A stretch of DNA of 64,000 nt from Paractinoplanes polyasparticus (GTDB lineage: Bacteria > Actinomycetota > Actinomycetes > Mycobacteriales > Micromonosporaceae): contig NZ_JAHWFK010000064.1 in NCBI RefSeq assembly GCF_019710575.1, forward strand, positions 1 through 64,000, written 5' to 3'. Under the pieces are notes generated by a model. That model was not told the origin of the DNA and did not search any database. It saw nothing but the letters and a program-made list of their open reading frames with translations. This document shows, one piece after another, positions 16,137 to 24,259 of the stretch. A program made the position numbers and the translations under genes. Position 1 is the first letter of the stretch. Every line of letters starts with the position of its first letter.

Positions 16137-17534
16137 GTGTCGAGTACACCGGTAGTGGACGTCGTCGTGCTCACCGCGCTGCCCGTCGAGCACCGCGCCG
16201 TCCTGCGGGTGCTCGGCCTCGGCGGCCGGGTCGGCCGCTACCGGGTGGCGGCCCGTTGCCTGGCCGGCATGGGCAACGCCGGCGCCGCAGCCGGCGCACA
16301 ACAGGTCATCGACACCTTGCGACCTGCCGCCGTCCTGCTGGTTGGTATCGCCGGCGGCGCACCCCGGGCCCCGGCCCTCCAACTCGGCGACGTGCTGGTG
16401 GCCGACACCATCGTCGGCTACGAGCCCGGCCGCCGCGACCTGACCGGCCTGCACCAGCGCCCGGATGTGCACCGACCGTCGTTCGCCCTGCTCGCCGCCG
16501 CTCAGGAGGTCGAACCGGACGAGTGGGCGCCGTTCATCCGGACGGTGCGGCCCGCCGGGACTGGCACACAGCCCCGCGCGCATGTCGGCACGATCCTCAG
16601 CGGAGAAAAGGTCATCGTCGACGCCGCTGCCCTGGCCGAGTTGAGCAGCGCCTGGCCCAAGACCATCGGTGTCGAGATGGAGGGGCTCGGCGTAGCCACT
16701 GCGTCCTACCGCAGCGATGCCGCTTTTCTTCTGGTGAAGGCAGTCAGTGACAAAGCCGACGCGGCCAAGGACGACGCCTGGCACGAGTACGCGGCCGAGG
16801 CCGCGGCGCAATTCGCCCTGGCCGTGCTGCGGCGCCGGCCGCTGCCCGACCGCTCGAACGACGACCAGCCCATGGAGGCCGACCCGGAGGAGGTGCGAAT
16901 GTTCGCACTGGCACCGCCGCGCCGATCCGCGTGCCGGCTGGGTGTGGTGGCCGGCGACATCCGCCGCGTCCGGTTCGCCGACGCCTGGGTGAGCAGCGAG
17001 AACACAGACATGGAGATGTCCCGGGCGGCCGAGTTCACCATCTCCGGCATCGTCCGCTATTGGGGCGCCCGGCGCGATGGAAGCGGGCGGGTCGTCGAGG
17101 ACACCATCGCCCGGGAACTGGCGGCACAGGTCGAGTCGCGCCGGCCGGTCATGCCGGGTGCCGCGTTCGTCACCGGTCCGGGGGCGCTGGCCGAGAGCCA
17201 CAACGTCCGGGCGCTCATCCATGTCGCCTCGGTGCAGGGCGAGCCGGGCGCGGGTTTCCGGCAGGTGCGCGACGTCGGCGCGTGCGTGACCAACGCGCTG
17301 GCCCTGGCGGAGGGCCTGGGCCTGGAAAGCGTCCTGTTCCCGCTGCTCGGTGTGGCCAGCGGCCACGGTGACGTCACCGCCACCGTGGCCGCCATGACGA
17401 TCGCCACGATCGACCACCTGGCCGCACGACCCTCGACTGTGTTGCGGGCCGTCTACTTCCTCGGCTACACCCGCTCGGAGCAGGCCGTTGTCACCGAATG
17501 CCTGACGGACAGTGTGTTCCTTCAGCCGGCGTAG
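16137..17534 (+). CDS. Nucleoside phosphorylase (PNP) - macro domain fusion
   Basis: 465 residues from GTG 16137 (GGAAG just upstream with poor spacing; GTG 16119 is an alternative). Residues 1-230 are a PNP/MTAN-type domain: VVVLTALPVEHRAV, VLLVGIAGGAP, LGDVLVADTIVG, GVEMEGLGVATAS and VKAVSDKAD with the catalytic Asp. Residues about 265-465 match a macro (ADP-ribose-binding) domain: GVVAGDIRRVRFADAWVSSEN, a Gly-rich GAAFVTGPGAL segment, LIHVASVQ, and LLGVASGHGD for the phosphate-binding loop. The fusion joins N-glycosidic-bond chemistry to ADP-ribose recognition, suggesting NAD or ADP-ribosyl metabolism in a conflict system. Its 3' end overlaps the convergent TPR-CHAT gene by 13 bp. Confidence 0.82.
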   Translation: MSSTPVVDVVVLTALPVEHRAVLRVLGLGGRVGRYRVAARCLAGMGNAGAAAGAQQVIDTLRPAAVLLVGIAGGAPRAPALQLGDVLVADTIVGYEPGRRDLTGLHQRPDVHRPSFALLAAAQEVEPDEWAPFIRTVRPAGTGTQPRAHVGTILSGEKVIVDAAALAELSSAWPKTIGVEMEGLGVATASYRSDAAFLLVKAVSDKADAAKDDAWHEYAAEAAAQFALAVLRRRPLPDRSNDDQPMEADPEEVRMFALAPPRRSACRLGVVAGDIRRVRFADAWVSSENTDMEMSRAAEFTISGIVRYWGARRDGSGRVVEDTIARELAAQVESRRPVMPGAAFVTGPGALAESHNVRALIHVASVQGEPGAGFRQVRDVGACVTNALALAEGLGLESVLFPLLGVASGHGDVTATVAAMTIATIDHLAARPSTVLRAVYFLGYTRSEQAVVTECLTDSVFLQPA

Positions 17535-20026
17535 CCGTCACCCACGATGGTGAGCCCGGCCCACAGGCTCGGCGGCACGCCCCGGCGTCGGCTCAGGTAG
17601 CCGAGTTGCGCCGCGCGCAGTGCGTCGACCGGGGTGGCGCCGGCTGCCAAGCGCTGATAGAACGCGCCGAGCAGGGATGCGGTCGTGGTGCCGCCGATGT
17701 CCACCGTTCCGGCCAGCACCCAGCGTGCCCCGGCCAGCAGGGCGGCGGTGGGCAGGCCCAGCGGCTCCACCGCCGTCCGCAGATCGAGCCGGCCCGCCCA
17801 GCACGCCGGCATCATCACCGCCTCCGGCAACCGGCAGGTGAGCAGCTCCGCCGCGGTCAGCGGGTCGTCCGGGGCCAGCAGCAGAGACTGGCTCAGCCCG
17901 CCGCCGGCCGTGCCGTGCACGCTGAGCATGATTCCGGCTCGGCCACTCGCCTCCCGCAGGGCGTCTCGCACCTGCCCGCGGCCGAGCAGACGGACTTGTG
18001 GGAAGGCCCGCACCAGCCGGTCCCGTTCGCGCCGGGTGCCGGGCAGGCCCGGGTCCAGGTATGCGTCGAACCCCGTGCCCGTCCGCGGCGATCGTGACCG
18101 GATCGAGGTCCACAGCGTGATCGCCGGCACCGCGACCACCCGGGCCAGCTCCGCCAGGTAGCGCGATCCGACACGCACCGCGGCCACCGGCACCGGCCCG
18201 AGCAACCCGCCGGTCGACACCACCAGTGGCGGCGCCGGCCCGGCGCTCAACGCGGCGGCCAGACCGGGCGGAATGATCGCATCGCCGAGCGCGGTCAGCT
18301 GGTCGTCCTGCCGCTCGACCGCCAGGCCGGGCTCGGCGGCGTGATAGCGGTCCAGCCACCGCCGCACGTCGCCGGACAGCCGGACCTCGTCGACCCACGG
18401 GACGCCGTCCGGCGGCAACCAGATCCGGCTGCAGATGGTGGTCTCGTCCTCCAACACGTCCAGGATCAGCGCGTGTCCGCCGGACGGCAGCGCGGTGACC
18501 GTCTCGGCGAGGCCGGCCGCTTCCGGAGTGACCGCCCGCCGCAGCTCGGCCGTGGTCGCCCGTTCCAGGCGCTGGTAGAGGCCTGCCAGCTCGGGTGTCC
18601 CGCGGGCCAGGGTGATCGCCTCGACCAGGTCACGCAGGTCGTCGCTGAGCCGGGCGCCGCTGCGCACGAATGCCGACAGGGCCTCGGCCCGGGCCGCCGT
18701 CGCCACCGTGAACGCGGTGGCGCCGTCGCCGGCTCGGGCCGCGCAGTGCATGGCCAGAATGTAGGCCTGCCGCTGGTCGCGGTAGAAGGTCTCACGATGG
18801 TCCGGATCGGCGAGCCGTCGCCCGGCCCGTTCGGCTGCGGTGAAGGCCGCCACGGCATGCTCCAGCGCCTCCGTCACCCGGTCGTCGAGGATCAACTGAT
18901 ACGCCAGCTGGTAGTGCGCGATCGAGGCGGCGCTCGGGTCCCGGTCGGCGTCCAGCGGCAGCAGCGCTTGGCTCAGGTACTCGATCGCGGACGTGCGGTC
19001 GCCCCGGTCCCGGGCGACCATGGCCCACTCGAGCGCGGCTTGGGAGAGGTCACGGGCAGCCGCTTGGTCGTACGGCAGAACGGCGAGCCGGCGCTCCGCG
19101 GCGTCCAGGTCACCGGTCAGGCGGTCGAGCCGGGCCAGGTAAAGCTCACACAGCATGCGGTTGCCCGGCTCGCCGTCGCCGAGGCGCAGCGCCTGCTCGA
19201 GACGACGCCTTGTGTAACCAGCGGCGGCGGCATCTTCCGGGACCGACAACAGCCGCATCTGGCCGAGGCGCCGCGCCGCGTGAGCCGCGCCCAGCCGACG
19301 GCCGGCCCGCAGGTAGGCGACGAAGGCCTGCCCGTACGCCCGGCGAGCGCCCGCCTCGTCGCCCACCTGTTCCAGCACCGCGCCCAGTTCCCGGTCGGCG
19401 TTGGCCGTCCCGATCCGGCGGCCCAGCGCGGCATACCGGTCCCGCGCCTCACCGAGCAGTTCCCGGGCCTGATCGAAATCGCGGGCGATACGGGCGGAGA
19501 CCGCCGCCCGGTGGCACAGATCGGCGCGCAGCTGATCGGTCCGGTCCGAGGGCGGGCATCGCTGGAGCAGCGCCGCCAGCTCCACGAGGTGTTCCCGAGC
19601 CTCCAGGAAGCGGTACCGCTGATGCGCGACCGCGGCCCGCTGCGCCAGCGACTGTCCGGCCCGCAACCAGTCGCCGTGGCCGGCCGCAACCCCGGTGGCT
19701 CCGGCCAGGAACTGGTCCGCATCGTCGAGCCGGCCCTCGTTACGAGCCAGGATCCCGGCTTCCAGCAGCGCCTCCGTGTGCAGGTCCCAGAGGTCGTCCG
19801 GCGCGGTGAGCGCGATCGTCTCGTCGTAGCCGGCGGCGGCCTCCTTGTAGCGAGAGCGGGCCGCCAGCAGCCAGTTCCACTCCAGCAGGATGCGGGCCCG
19901 GGTGCGTGGCCGCAGATCGGTGCGCTGTACGTAGGGGCTGAGCAGCTCGGCCGCCGCGGCCAGCTCGTGCCGGTCGACAAGGGCGGCAGCCGCGTGCCAC
20001 GCTTCGAGCGCATCGTCGTCCGCCAC
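17522..20026 (-). CDS. TPR-CHAT protein 1 (caspase-like protease)
   Basis: 834 residues from GTG 20026, two bases after the stop of the upstream TPR-CHAT gene. The N-terminal 500 residues are helical TPR-like repeats rich in Ala, Leu and Arg (for example AGILARNEGRLDDADQFLA and ELGAVLEQVGDEAGARRAYG). The C-terminal 300 residues are a CHAT peptidase domain: PLVVSTGGLLGPVPVAAVRV, catalytic His704 in LSVHGTAGGG and Cys742 in MPACWAG. TPRs would recognise a partner and gate the protease. In known TPR-CHAT systems activation leads to cleavage of a dedicated substrate; the substrate here is unknown. It is co-transcribed with TPR-CHAT 2 and convergent with the PNP-macro gene. Confidence 0.85.
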   Translation of the reverse strand: MADDDALEAWHAAAALVDRHELAAAAELLSPYVQRTDLRPRTRARILLEWNWLLAARSRYKEAAAGYDETIALTAPDDLWDLHTEALLEAGILARNEGRLDDADQFLAGATGVAAGHGDWLRAGQSLAQRAAVAHQRYRFLEAREHLVELAALLQRCPPSDRTDQLRADLCHRAAVSARIARDFDQARELLGEARDRYAALGRRIGTANADRELGAVLEQVGDEAGARRAYGQAFVAYLRAGRRLGAAHAARRLGQMRLLSVPEDAAAAGYTRRRLEQALRLGDGEPGNRMLCELYLARLDRLTGDLDAAERRLAVLPYDQAAARDLSQAALEWAMVARDRGDRTSAIEYLSQALLPLDADRDPSAASIAHYQLAYQLILDDRVTEALEHAVAAFTAAERAGRRLADPDHRETFYRDQRQAYILAMHCAARAGDGATAFTVATAARAEALSAFVRSGARLSDDLRDLVEAITLARGTPELAGLYQRLERATTAELRRAVTPEAAGLAETVTALPSGGHALILDVLEDETTICSRIWLPPDGVPWVDEVRLSGDVRRWLDRYHAAEPGLAVERQDDQLTALGDAIIPPGLAAALSAGPAPPLVVSTGGLLGPVPVAAVRVGSRYLAELARVVAVPAITLWTSIRSRSPRTGTGFDAYLDPGLPGTRRERDRLVRAFPQVRLLGRGQVRDALREASGRAGIMLSVHGTAGGGLSQSLLLAPDDPLTAAELLTCRLPEAVMMPACWAGRLDLRTAVEPLGLPTAALLAGARWVLAGTVDIGGTTTASLLGAFYQRLAAGATPVDALRAAQLGYLSRRRGVPPSLWAGLTIVGDGYAG

Positions 20027-20028
20027 GG

Positions 20029-23000
20029 TCAGGCGCCGAAGTGCGTCGTAGCCGCCCACCAGGTGGGCGATCCGGGCCGGCGCGCCCGGGCGGCGAGGCT
20101 GGCGGCGTGCAGGGCGTACGCGCAATCACCGGGCTTGTCGATGGCCGAGTACACGGCCTCGGCAGTGCGCCGGGCCACCCGGTCGCCGACCGGCCACAGG
20201 GTGCCGATCACGTGCCGGTAGCCCGCCAGTTGGAACGCCGAGGCCAGATGGATCGCCTCGTCGGGCAGCGCCGGACCGGTGAGCGACGTGGAGCACGCCG
20301 AGAGGTAGGCGAGTTCGGCGCCGGTCAGGCGAAGCCGGATGACGTCCAGCACGGTCAGCGGCGCCTCCCGATGGTCGTGCAGGAGCAGCCGGCTGCGCGA
20401 CGGCTCGGCCAGATCGCTGACGGCGTGGCAGGCGAGGTGTGCCCAGGTCGCCCGGCTCAGCGCCGCGACGACGGGCCGGTGGGTCGCCGCCGGCCCGGTG
20501 AGGACGGTGTGCGTGCCGGGGAAGTGGCGGGCGACCGCGGCAGCTTCGGCGGCTACGTGCCGCAGTGGTGTCGCGTCGGGAGTACGCGGCATGGCCACCG
20601 CGGCCAGCCGGCGCGGCGCGGTGTCCGGTGACGCGGAGCGCGCCCTGATCAGCGCCCGGACCGTCGGCGTGTAACTGGATACCACCTGGTCCAGAACGGC
20701 CGCGTGCAGCGGGAGGTAGGACAGCGACCCGACCGGGCACCACCACAGCCGCCGGGGAAGCGACCCGAGGGCTGCGAGCACCGCTTCGGCGATCGCGTCG
20801 CGCAGCCAGGCCAGCACGCCGGCCACCTCGTCCTCCGCCTCGCGGGCGCCCATCGGGTCGTCGCGGGGCAGCACCCCGACCGCGGTCAGAAGACGCCGGG
20901 TCTGCTCGGCCACCGCAGCCGGTGTGACCGCGGGCAACGGCACTGGCGTCACCCCACCGGGGTGCACGATCAGGGCGTCCGACCGGAGCCGATGGACGTT
21001 CAGCAGCACGATCGGACCGTCCGCGGCGGCGCGGCGCAGTTCCGGCCCGGTCGGCAGCATCAGGAACCGCTCGTGGCCCGGGACGGTCCGGATCTCCTCG
21101 ATGACCCGGTCGAGCTCCTCGGTGAGCGCACGCCGGCCCTCGGCCGCCCGCACCGCTGCGAGACCGGTGACCGGGCTGCTGGACCGGGGCGCGGGAGCAG
21201 CCTCGGCCGGCGCGGCGGTGTCCAGCCGGTCGCGCAGTTCGGCGAACCGGGTGGCGAGATCGGGCCGGTCGAGGCCCACGTCGCCCACGTCGGCCCGCAG
21301 GTCCAGCAGTTGGCTGAGCAGCACGCCGCGCCCGGCCTCGAGGAGCTCGAGCGCTGTCTCGGGGGCGGCGTCGTTGAGCGCGCAGGCGGCGGCGAGCGAG
21401 GCGAGGCCCTGGCCGGGTGCCAGCAGCCGCTCCTGGTCGGCCCGGCTCAGCGCCCGGTCAGCGGTGCGTCCGGCGAGTTCCAGCGAGGTCCGGGCGGCCG
21501 CCGCAGCGCCGGACCAGTCCTGCTGGTCGGCCGCGAGCATTGCCTCTCCCCGGGCGGCGGCAGCACGGACCGCGGCCGGGGCGATCGTGCTGCCCGCCAC
21601 CTCCCGGTACGCCTCGATCGCGGCTGCCCGGTCGGCGCTGTCGCCGGTGGCGTCGTATCGCCGGTGCAGGGCTGCGCCGGTATTGGACAAGTAGGTCAGG
21701 CGGTACGGATCGTCCGGGCGGCTGCCGGCGGTCGCCTCACGTGCCGCCCGGATCGCCCCGTCGAGGTCGGCAACCGAGCCCGTACGTTCCCAGACGCGCA
21801 ACAGCAGGCCGCCTTGATTGGACAACCGGATGATGCGGTCGCCGGCGGTACCGCTGTCGTGGACCGCGGCGGCCAGCAGCGTACGGGCCTCGTCCAGGTC
21901 ACCCGCATACTCCAAGGCCAGTCCCAGCAGTTCCTGGTAGCGCGGCCGGTCCTGATGACCGGGCGGGGTGTCCGCCAGCGCCTGGCGGGCGGCGGTGACG
22001 GCGTCCGCGAGGTCGTCCTCGTCGCCGGTCAGGGCGTAGCGCTCGCGCAGCGCCGAGGACAGGTTGCCGAGGCGGCCCGGCCGGTCCGGTGCCCGCGTGA
22101 GCTCGGCCGCCACGGCTGCCCGCAGGCAGTCGACGGCCGCGTCCAGGTCGGCAGCGACACTCCGCGCGCTGAAGCGGTCGTGCAGTGCGCTGCCCTGGTT
22201 GCTGAGGTGACCGGGCCGGTCCGCATGCCCGGGGGGAACAGCGTCGAGGACCTCCCATCCGACCCGGATCGCCTCGTCGAGATCGGGCAGGGAGACGGTC
22301 AGCCCGTACCTGGTCTGCAGGGTGACCGCCAGACCGGCCAGAGCCGCGTGGCGTGGTTCGCCCTCGAAGGCGCTCCGCCAGGCTTGGCGGGCGATCGCCA
22401 CGGCCCGGTCCGCGTCGCCGCGGTTCCCGGTGAGTTCGGCCCGGGTCCGTAGGGCCATGCTCAGCGTCGTGAGCCGGGCAGGCCGCCAGCGCTCCCCTGG
22501 CGCTGTCTCGTCGGCCGCGGCGACGGCCAGGCCGATGCTCTCGTCGAGCATCGCCGGATCCCGGTCGATGTCGAAGCATCGCAGGAGGGCAGAGGCAAGA
22601 TTGTGCCGCGCGGTGACCGCGGCCGAGCCGTCCTCGATGGCATGCGCCGTGCGGAGGACGGTCACCGCCTCGCCGATGTCGTCAGCCGATCCGTTCGCCT
22701 TGAACCGGGACTGCAGGGCGACCCCCAGGCAGGACAGCGCCGATCGACGTGCAGCGGAACGACCGTCCGCAGCCTTCTCGAGAGCGGTCCGGGACAGGTC
22801 GACCGCCCGTACGACGTCCGCCGCGCGCCCGTGTATCTCGAAGCGAAGCCGATAGGCCGCGCTGAGGGTGCTGAGAAGCGTCGCCTGTTCCGGGTACCGG
22901 TCGCCGGCCATCCGCACTGCCGTCTCGCCGGCCTCTATCGCGGCGTCCGGCCCGGCGCCGGCTTCCTGCTCCGGGTCACCGAGCCACTCGGCCCGCGTCT

Positions 23001-24006
23001 GCAGGGCGTTACACAGGTGATGCCAGGCCCGGGCGGCCGGCGTGCCGATCGTCGCCGCCGCGACGGCATCCCGTGCCCACCGCACTCCCGACTCGAGGTC
23101 GTCCGGTTGTCCGGTCAGGTCGAAGCGCGCGAGCCGGGCCAGGCCGGCGCTCTGCCGCACCATCGTGAGGTTCGCTTCGTGCTCGACTCCGTGACGCGCC
23201 ACCAGCCGCACGGCGTGCTCGGTCATCGTCACCGCCTCGTCGCACAGGTCGGCTCGGCCGAGCCGCCGCCCCAGGTCACGGATCATGAGGCCGGTGTTCG
23301 ACCGGCGGATCGCCCCGGCCCGCGAATCCGCCGGAGCGGCAGCGAGGCAGTCACGGCCCGCCGTGACGGCCGACTGCAGGTCGTCCACGTCGCCCGTCCA
23401 CCGGTATCGGGCGTACAACGACATGCTGACGTTCGAGGCGATCGCGGCGCGGCTCGGGTGCCCGTCGGGGCAATGCTCATACGCCTCGACGGCGTACGCG
23501 GCCGCTTGCCGGATGTCCTCCGCGCCGCCGCTCTCCTCGCCTCGGGTCCGCAAACCGTTCGCGAGGTTGGACAAGCGGACGGCCAGCTGTGGTCCGGACT
23601 CGCCAGTGGCGCCCACGGCCGCCCGGCCGGCCTCGATCGAGTCGTCGAGATCGACGGGCACGTTCCACCGGTCGAACCGCAGCCGCAGGCAGGCGGCCAG
23701 ATTCGTCTGGCAGATGGCAAAGGCCTCGCTGTCCGGATCGGCGGCTTCGGCCGCGGCCCGGCCGAACGTCACGCATTCCGTCAAGTCGTCGGCCTCGCCG
23801 AACATCAGGTATCGGCTGTGCAACGCCCCGCTGAGATTGGTCAGCCGGCCGGCGTGATGCGGACTGTTCGCCGGTGTCGCCGCCGAGGCCCGGCGGAGCA
23901 TGGCGACAGCCGAGTCCATCCTCTGCCGGTCCAGCCCGCCACCTTGGAGCAACGCGACGGCCTGAAGGGTCAACTCGGCCGCTTCATCGGTCACGTCGCC
24001 ATGCAC
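20029..24006 (-). CDS. Giant TPR-CHAT protein 2 (caspase-like protease)
   Basis: About 1325 residues from GTG 24006 (GTG 23994 is equally possible). Roughly the first 830 residues are degenerate TPR units about 45-60 long, each with the pattern RLSNLA...LRxRxxxTGxxxDLxxAVxxxRxA, as typical of actinobacterial CHAT partners. A coiled linker follows, then the CHAT domain: LVVLNVHR-like VLLNVHRLRSDALIV, WWCPVGSLSYLPLHAAVL, catalytic His1194 in LACHAVSD and Cys1238 in YLSACSTSLTG, ending with IGTLWPVGD. All residues needed for Cys-His catalysis are visible. It is the 5' gene of a two-gene unit with TPR-CHAT 1 and probably its regulator or co-protease. Confidence 0.88.
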   Translation of the reverse strand: MHGDVTDEAAELTLQAVALLQGGGLDRQRMDSAVAMLRRASAATPANSPHHAGRLTNLSGALHSRYLMFGEADDLTECVTFGRAAAEAADPDSEAFAICQTNLAACLRLRFDRWNVPVDLDDSIEAGRAAVGATGESGPQLAVRLSNLANGLRTRGEESGGAEDIRQAAAYAVEAYEHCPDGHPSRAAIASNVSMSLYARYRWTGDVDDLQSAVTAGRDCLAAAPADSRAGAIRRSNTGLMIRDLGRRLGRADLCDEAVTMTEHAVRLVARHGVEHEANLTMVRQSAGLARLARFDLTGQPDDLESGVRWARDAVAAATIGTPAARAWHHLCNALQTRAEWLGDPEQEAGAGPDAAIEAGETAVRMAGDRYPEQATLLSTLSAAYRLRFEIHGRAADVVRAVDLSRTALEKAADGRSAARRSALSCLGVALQSRFKANGSADDIGEAVTVLRTAHAIEDGSAAVTARHNLASALLRCFDIDRDPAMLDESIGLAVAAADETAPGERWRPARLTTLSMALRTRAELTGNRGDADRAVAIARQAWRSAFEGEPRHAALAGLAVTLQTRYGLTVSLPDLDEAIRVGWEVLDAVPPGHADRPGHLSNQGSALHDRFSARSVAADLDAAVDCLRAAVAAELTRAPDRPGRLGNLSSALRERYALTGDEDDLADAVTAARQALADTPPGHQDRPRYQELLGLALEYAGDLDEARTLLAAAVHDSGTAGDRIIRLSNQGGLLLRVWERTGSVADLDGAIRAAREATAGSRPDDPYRLTYLSNTGAALHRRYDATGDSADRAAAIEAYREVAGSTIAPAAVRAAAARGEAMLAADQQDWSGAAAAARTSLELAGRTADRALSRADQERLLAPGQGLASLAAACALNDAAPETALELLEAGRGVLLSQLLDLRADVGDVGLDRPDLATRFAELRDRLDTAAPAEAAPAPRSSSPVTGLAAVRAAEGRRALTEELDRVIEEIRTVPGHERFLMLPTGPELRRAAADGPIVLLNVHRLRSDALIVHPGGVTPVPLPAVTPAAVAEQTRRLLTAVGVLPRDDPMGAREAEDEVAGVLAWLRDAIAEAVLAALGSLPRRLWWCPVGSLSYLPLHAAVLDQVVSSYTPTVRALIRARSASPDTAPRRLAAVAMPRTPDATPLRHVAAEAAAVARHFPGTHTVLTGPAATHRPVVAALSRATWAHLACHAVSDLAEPSRSRLLLHDHREAPLTVLDVIRLRLTGAELAYLSACSTSLTGPALPDEAIHLASAFQLAGYRHVIGTLWPVGDRVARRTAEAVYSAIDKPGDCAYALHAASLAARARRPGSPTWWAATTHFGA

Positions 24007-24259
24007 CCGTTCATCTCTACTGGACGCTGGCGTGGATGGCCATCCAGCCACCCTGACGAGGGTAACCGCCCGCCAACGCGGTCATGGGTGGCCCGCGGGT
24101 CAAGGGACCCCGACGCATAGCTCAAGATCGACAGTCCTTTGCGGACATTACCTCGGCATTTCCCTTGCGGGTCGAATGTGACCCATGGCACAGTCAATGG
24201 CACTCAGTGCCGCGCTTCCAGGCATCGGCGGCACAGCGTGCTCTTTTGGAGGTTCGCAA
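24007..24259. other. Divergent intergenic region before the tannase operon
   Basis: About 250 bases between the TPR-CHAT pair and the esterase operon. It must hold both promoters, but I see no confident -35/-10 pair or palindrome. This is the right boundary of the conflict-gene block. Confidence 0.4.

Noticed and set aside
11935..17534. Three PNP-domain proteins as nucleoside salvage enzymes
   Set aside because: Fusion to membrane, CATRA-like and macro domains and linkage to CHAT proteases do not fit salvage; no purine or pyrimidine genes are nearby.
18341..22452. Very long plus-strand open frames opposite the TPR-CHAT genes
   Set aside because: Antisense frames in GC-rich DNA; the products are Arg/Gly/Gln-rich without any motif, whereas the minus-strand proteins have complete CHAT dyads.
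20029..24006. Repeated short similar blocks that might look like a CRISPR or tandem DNA repeat
   Set aside because: They are degenerate TPR codons in one reading frame; spacing and sequence vary as in protein repeats.
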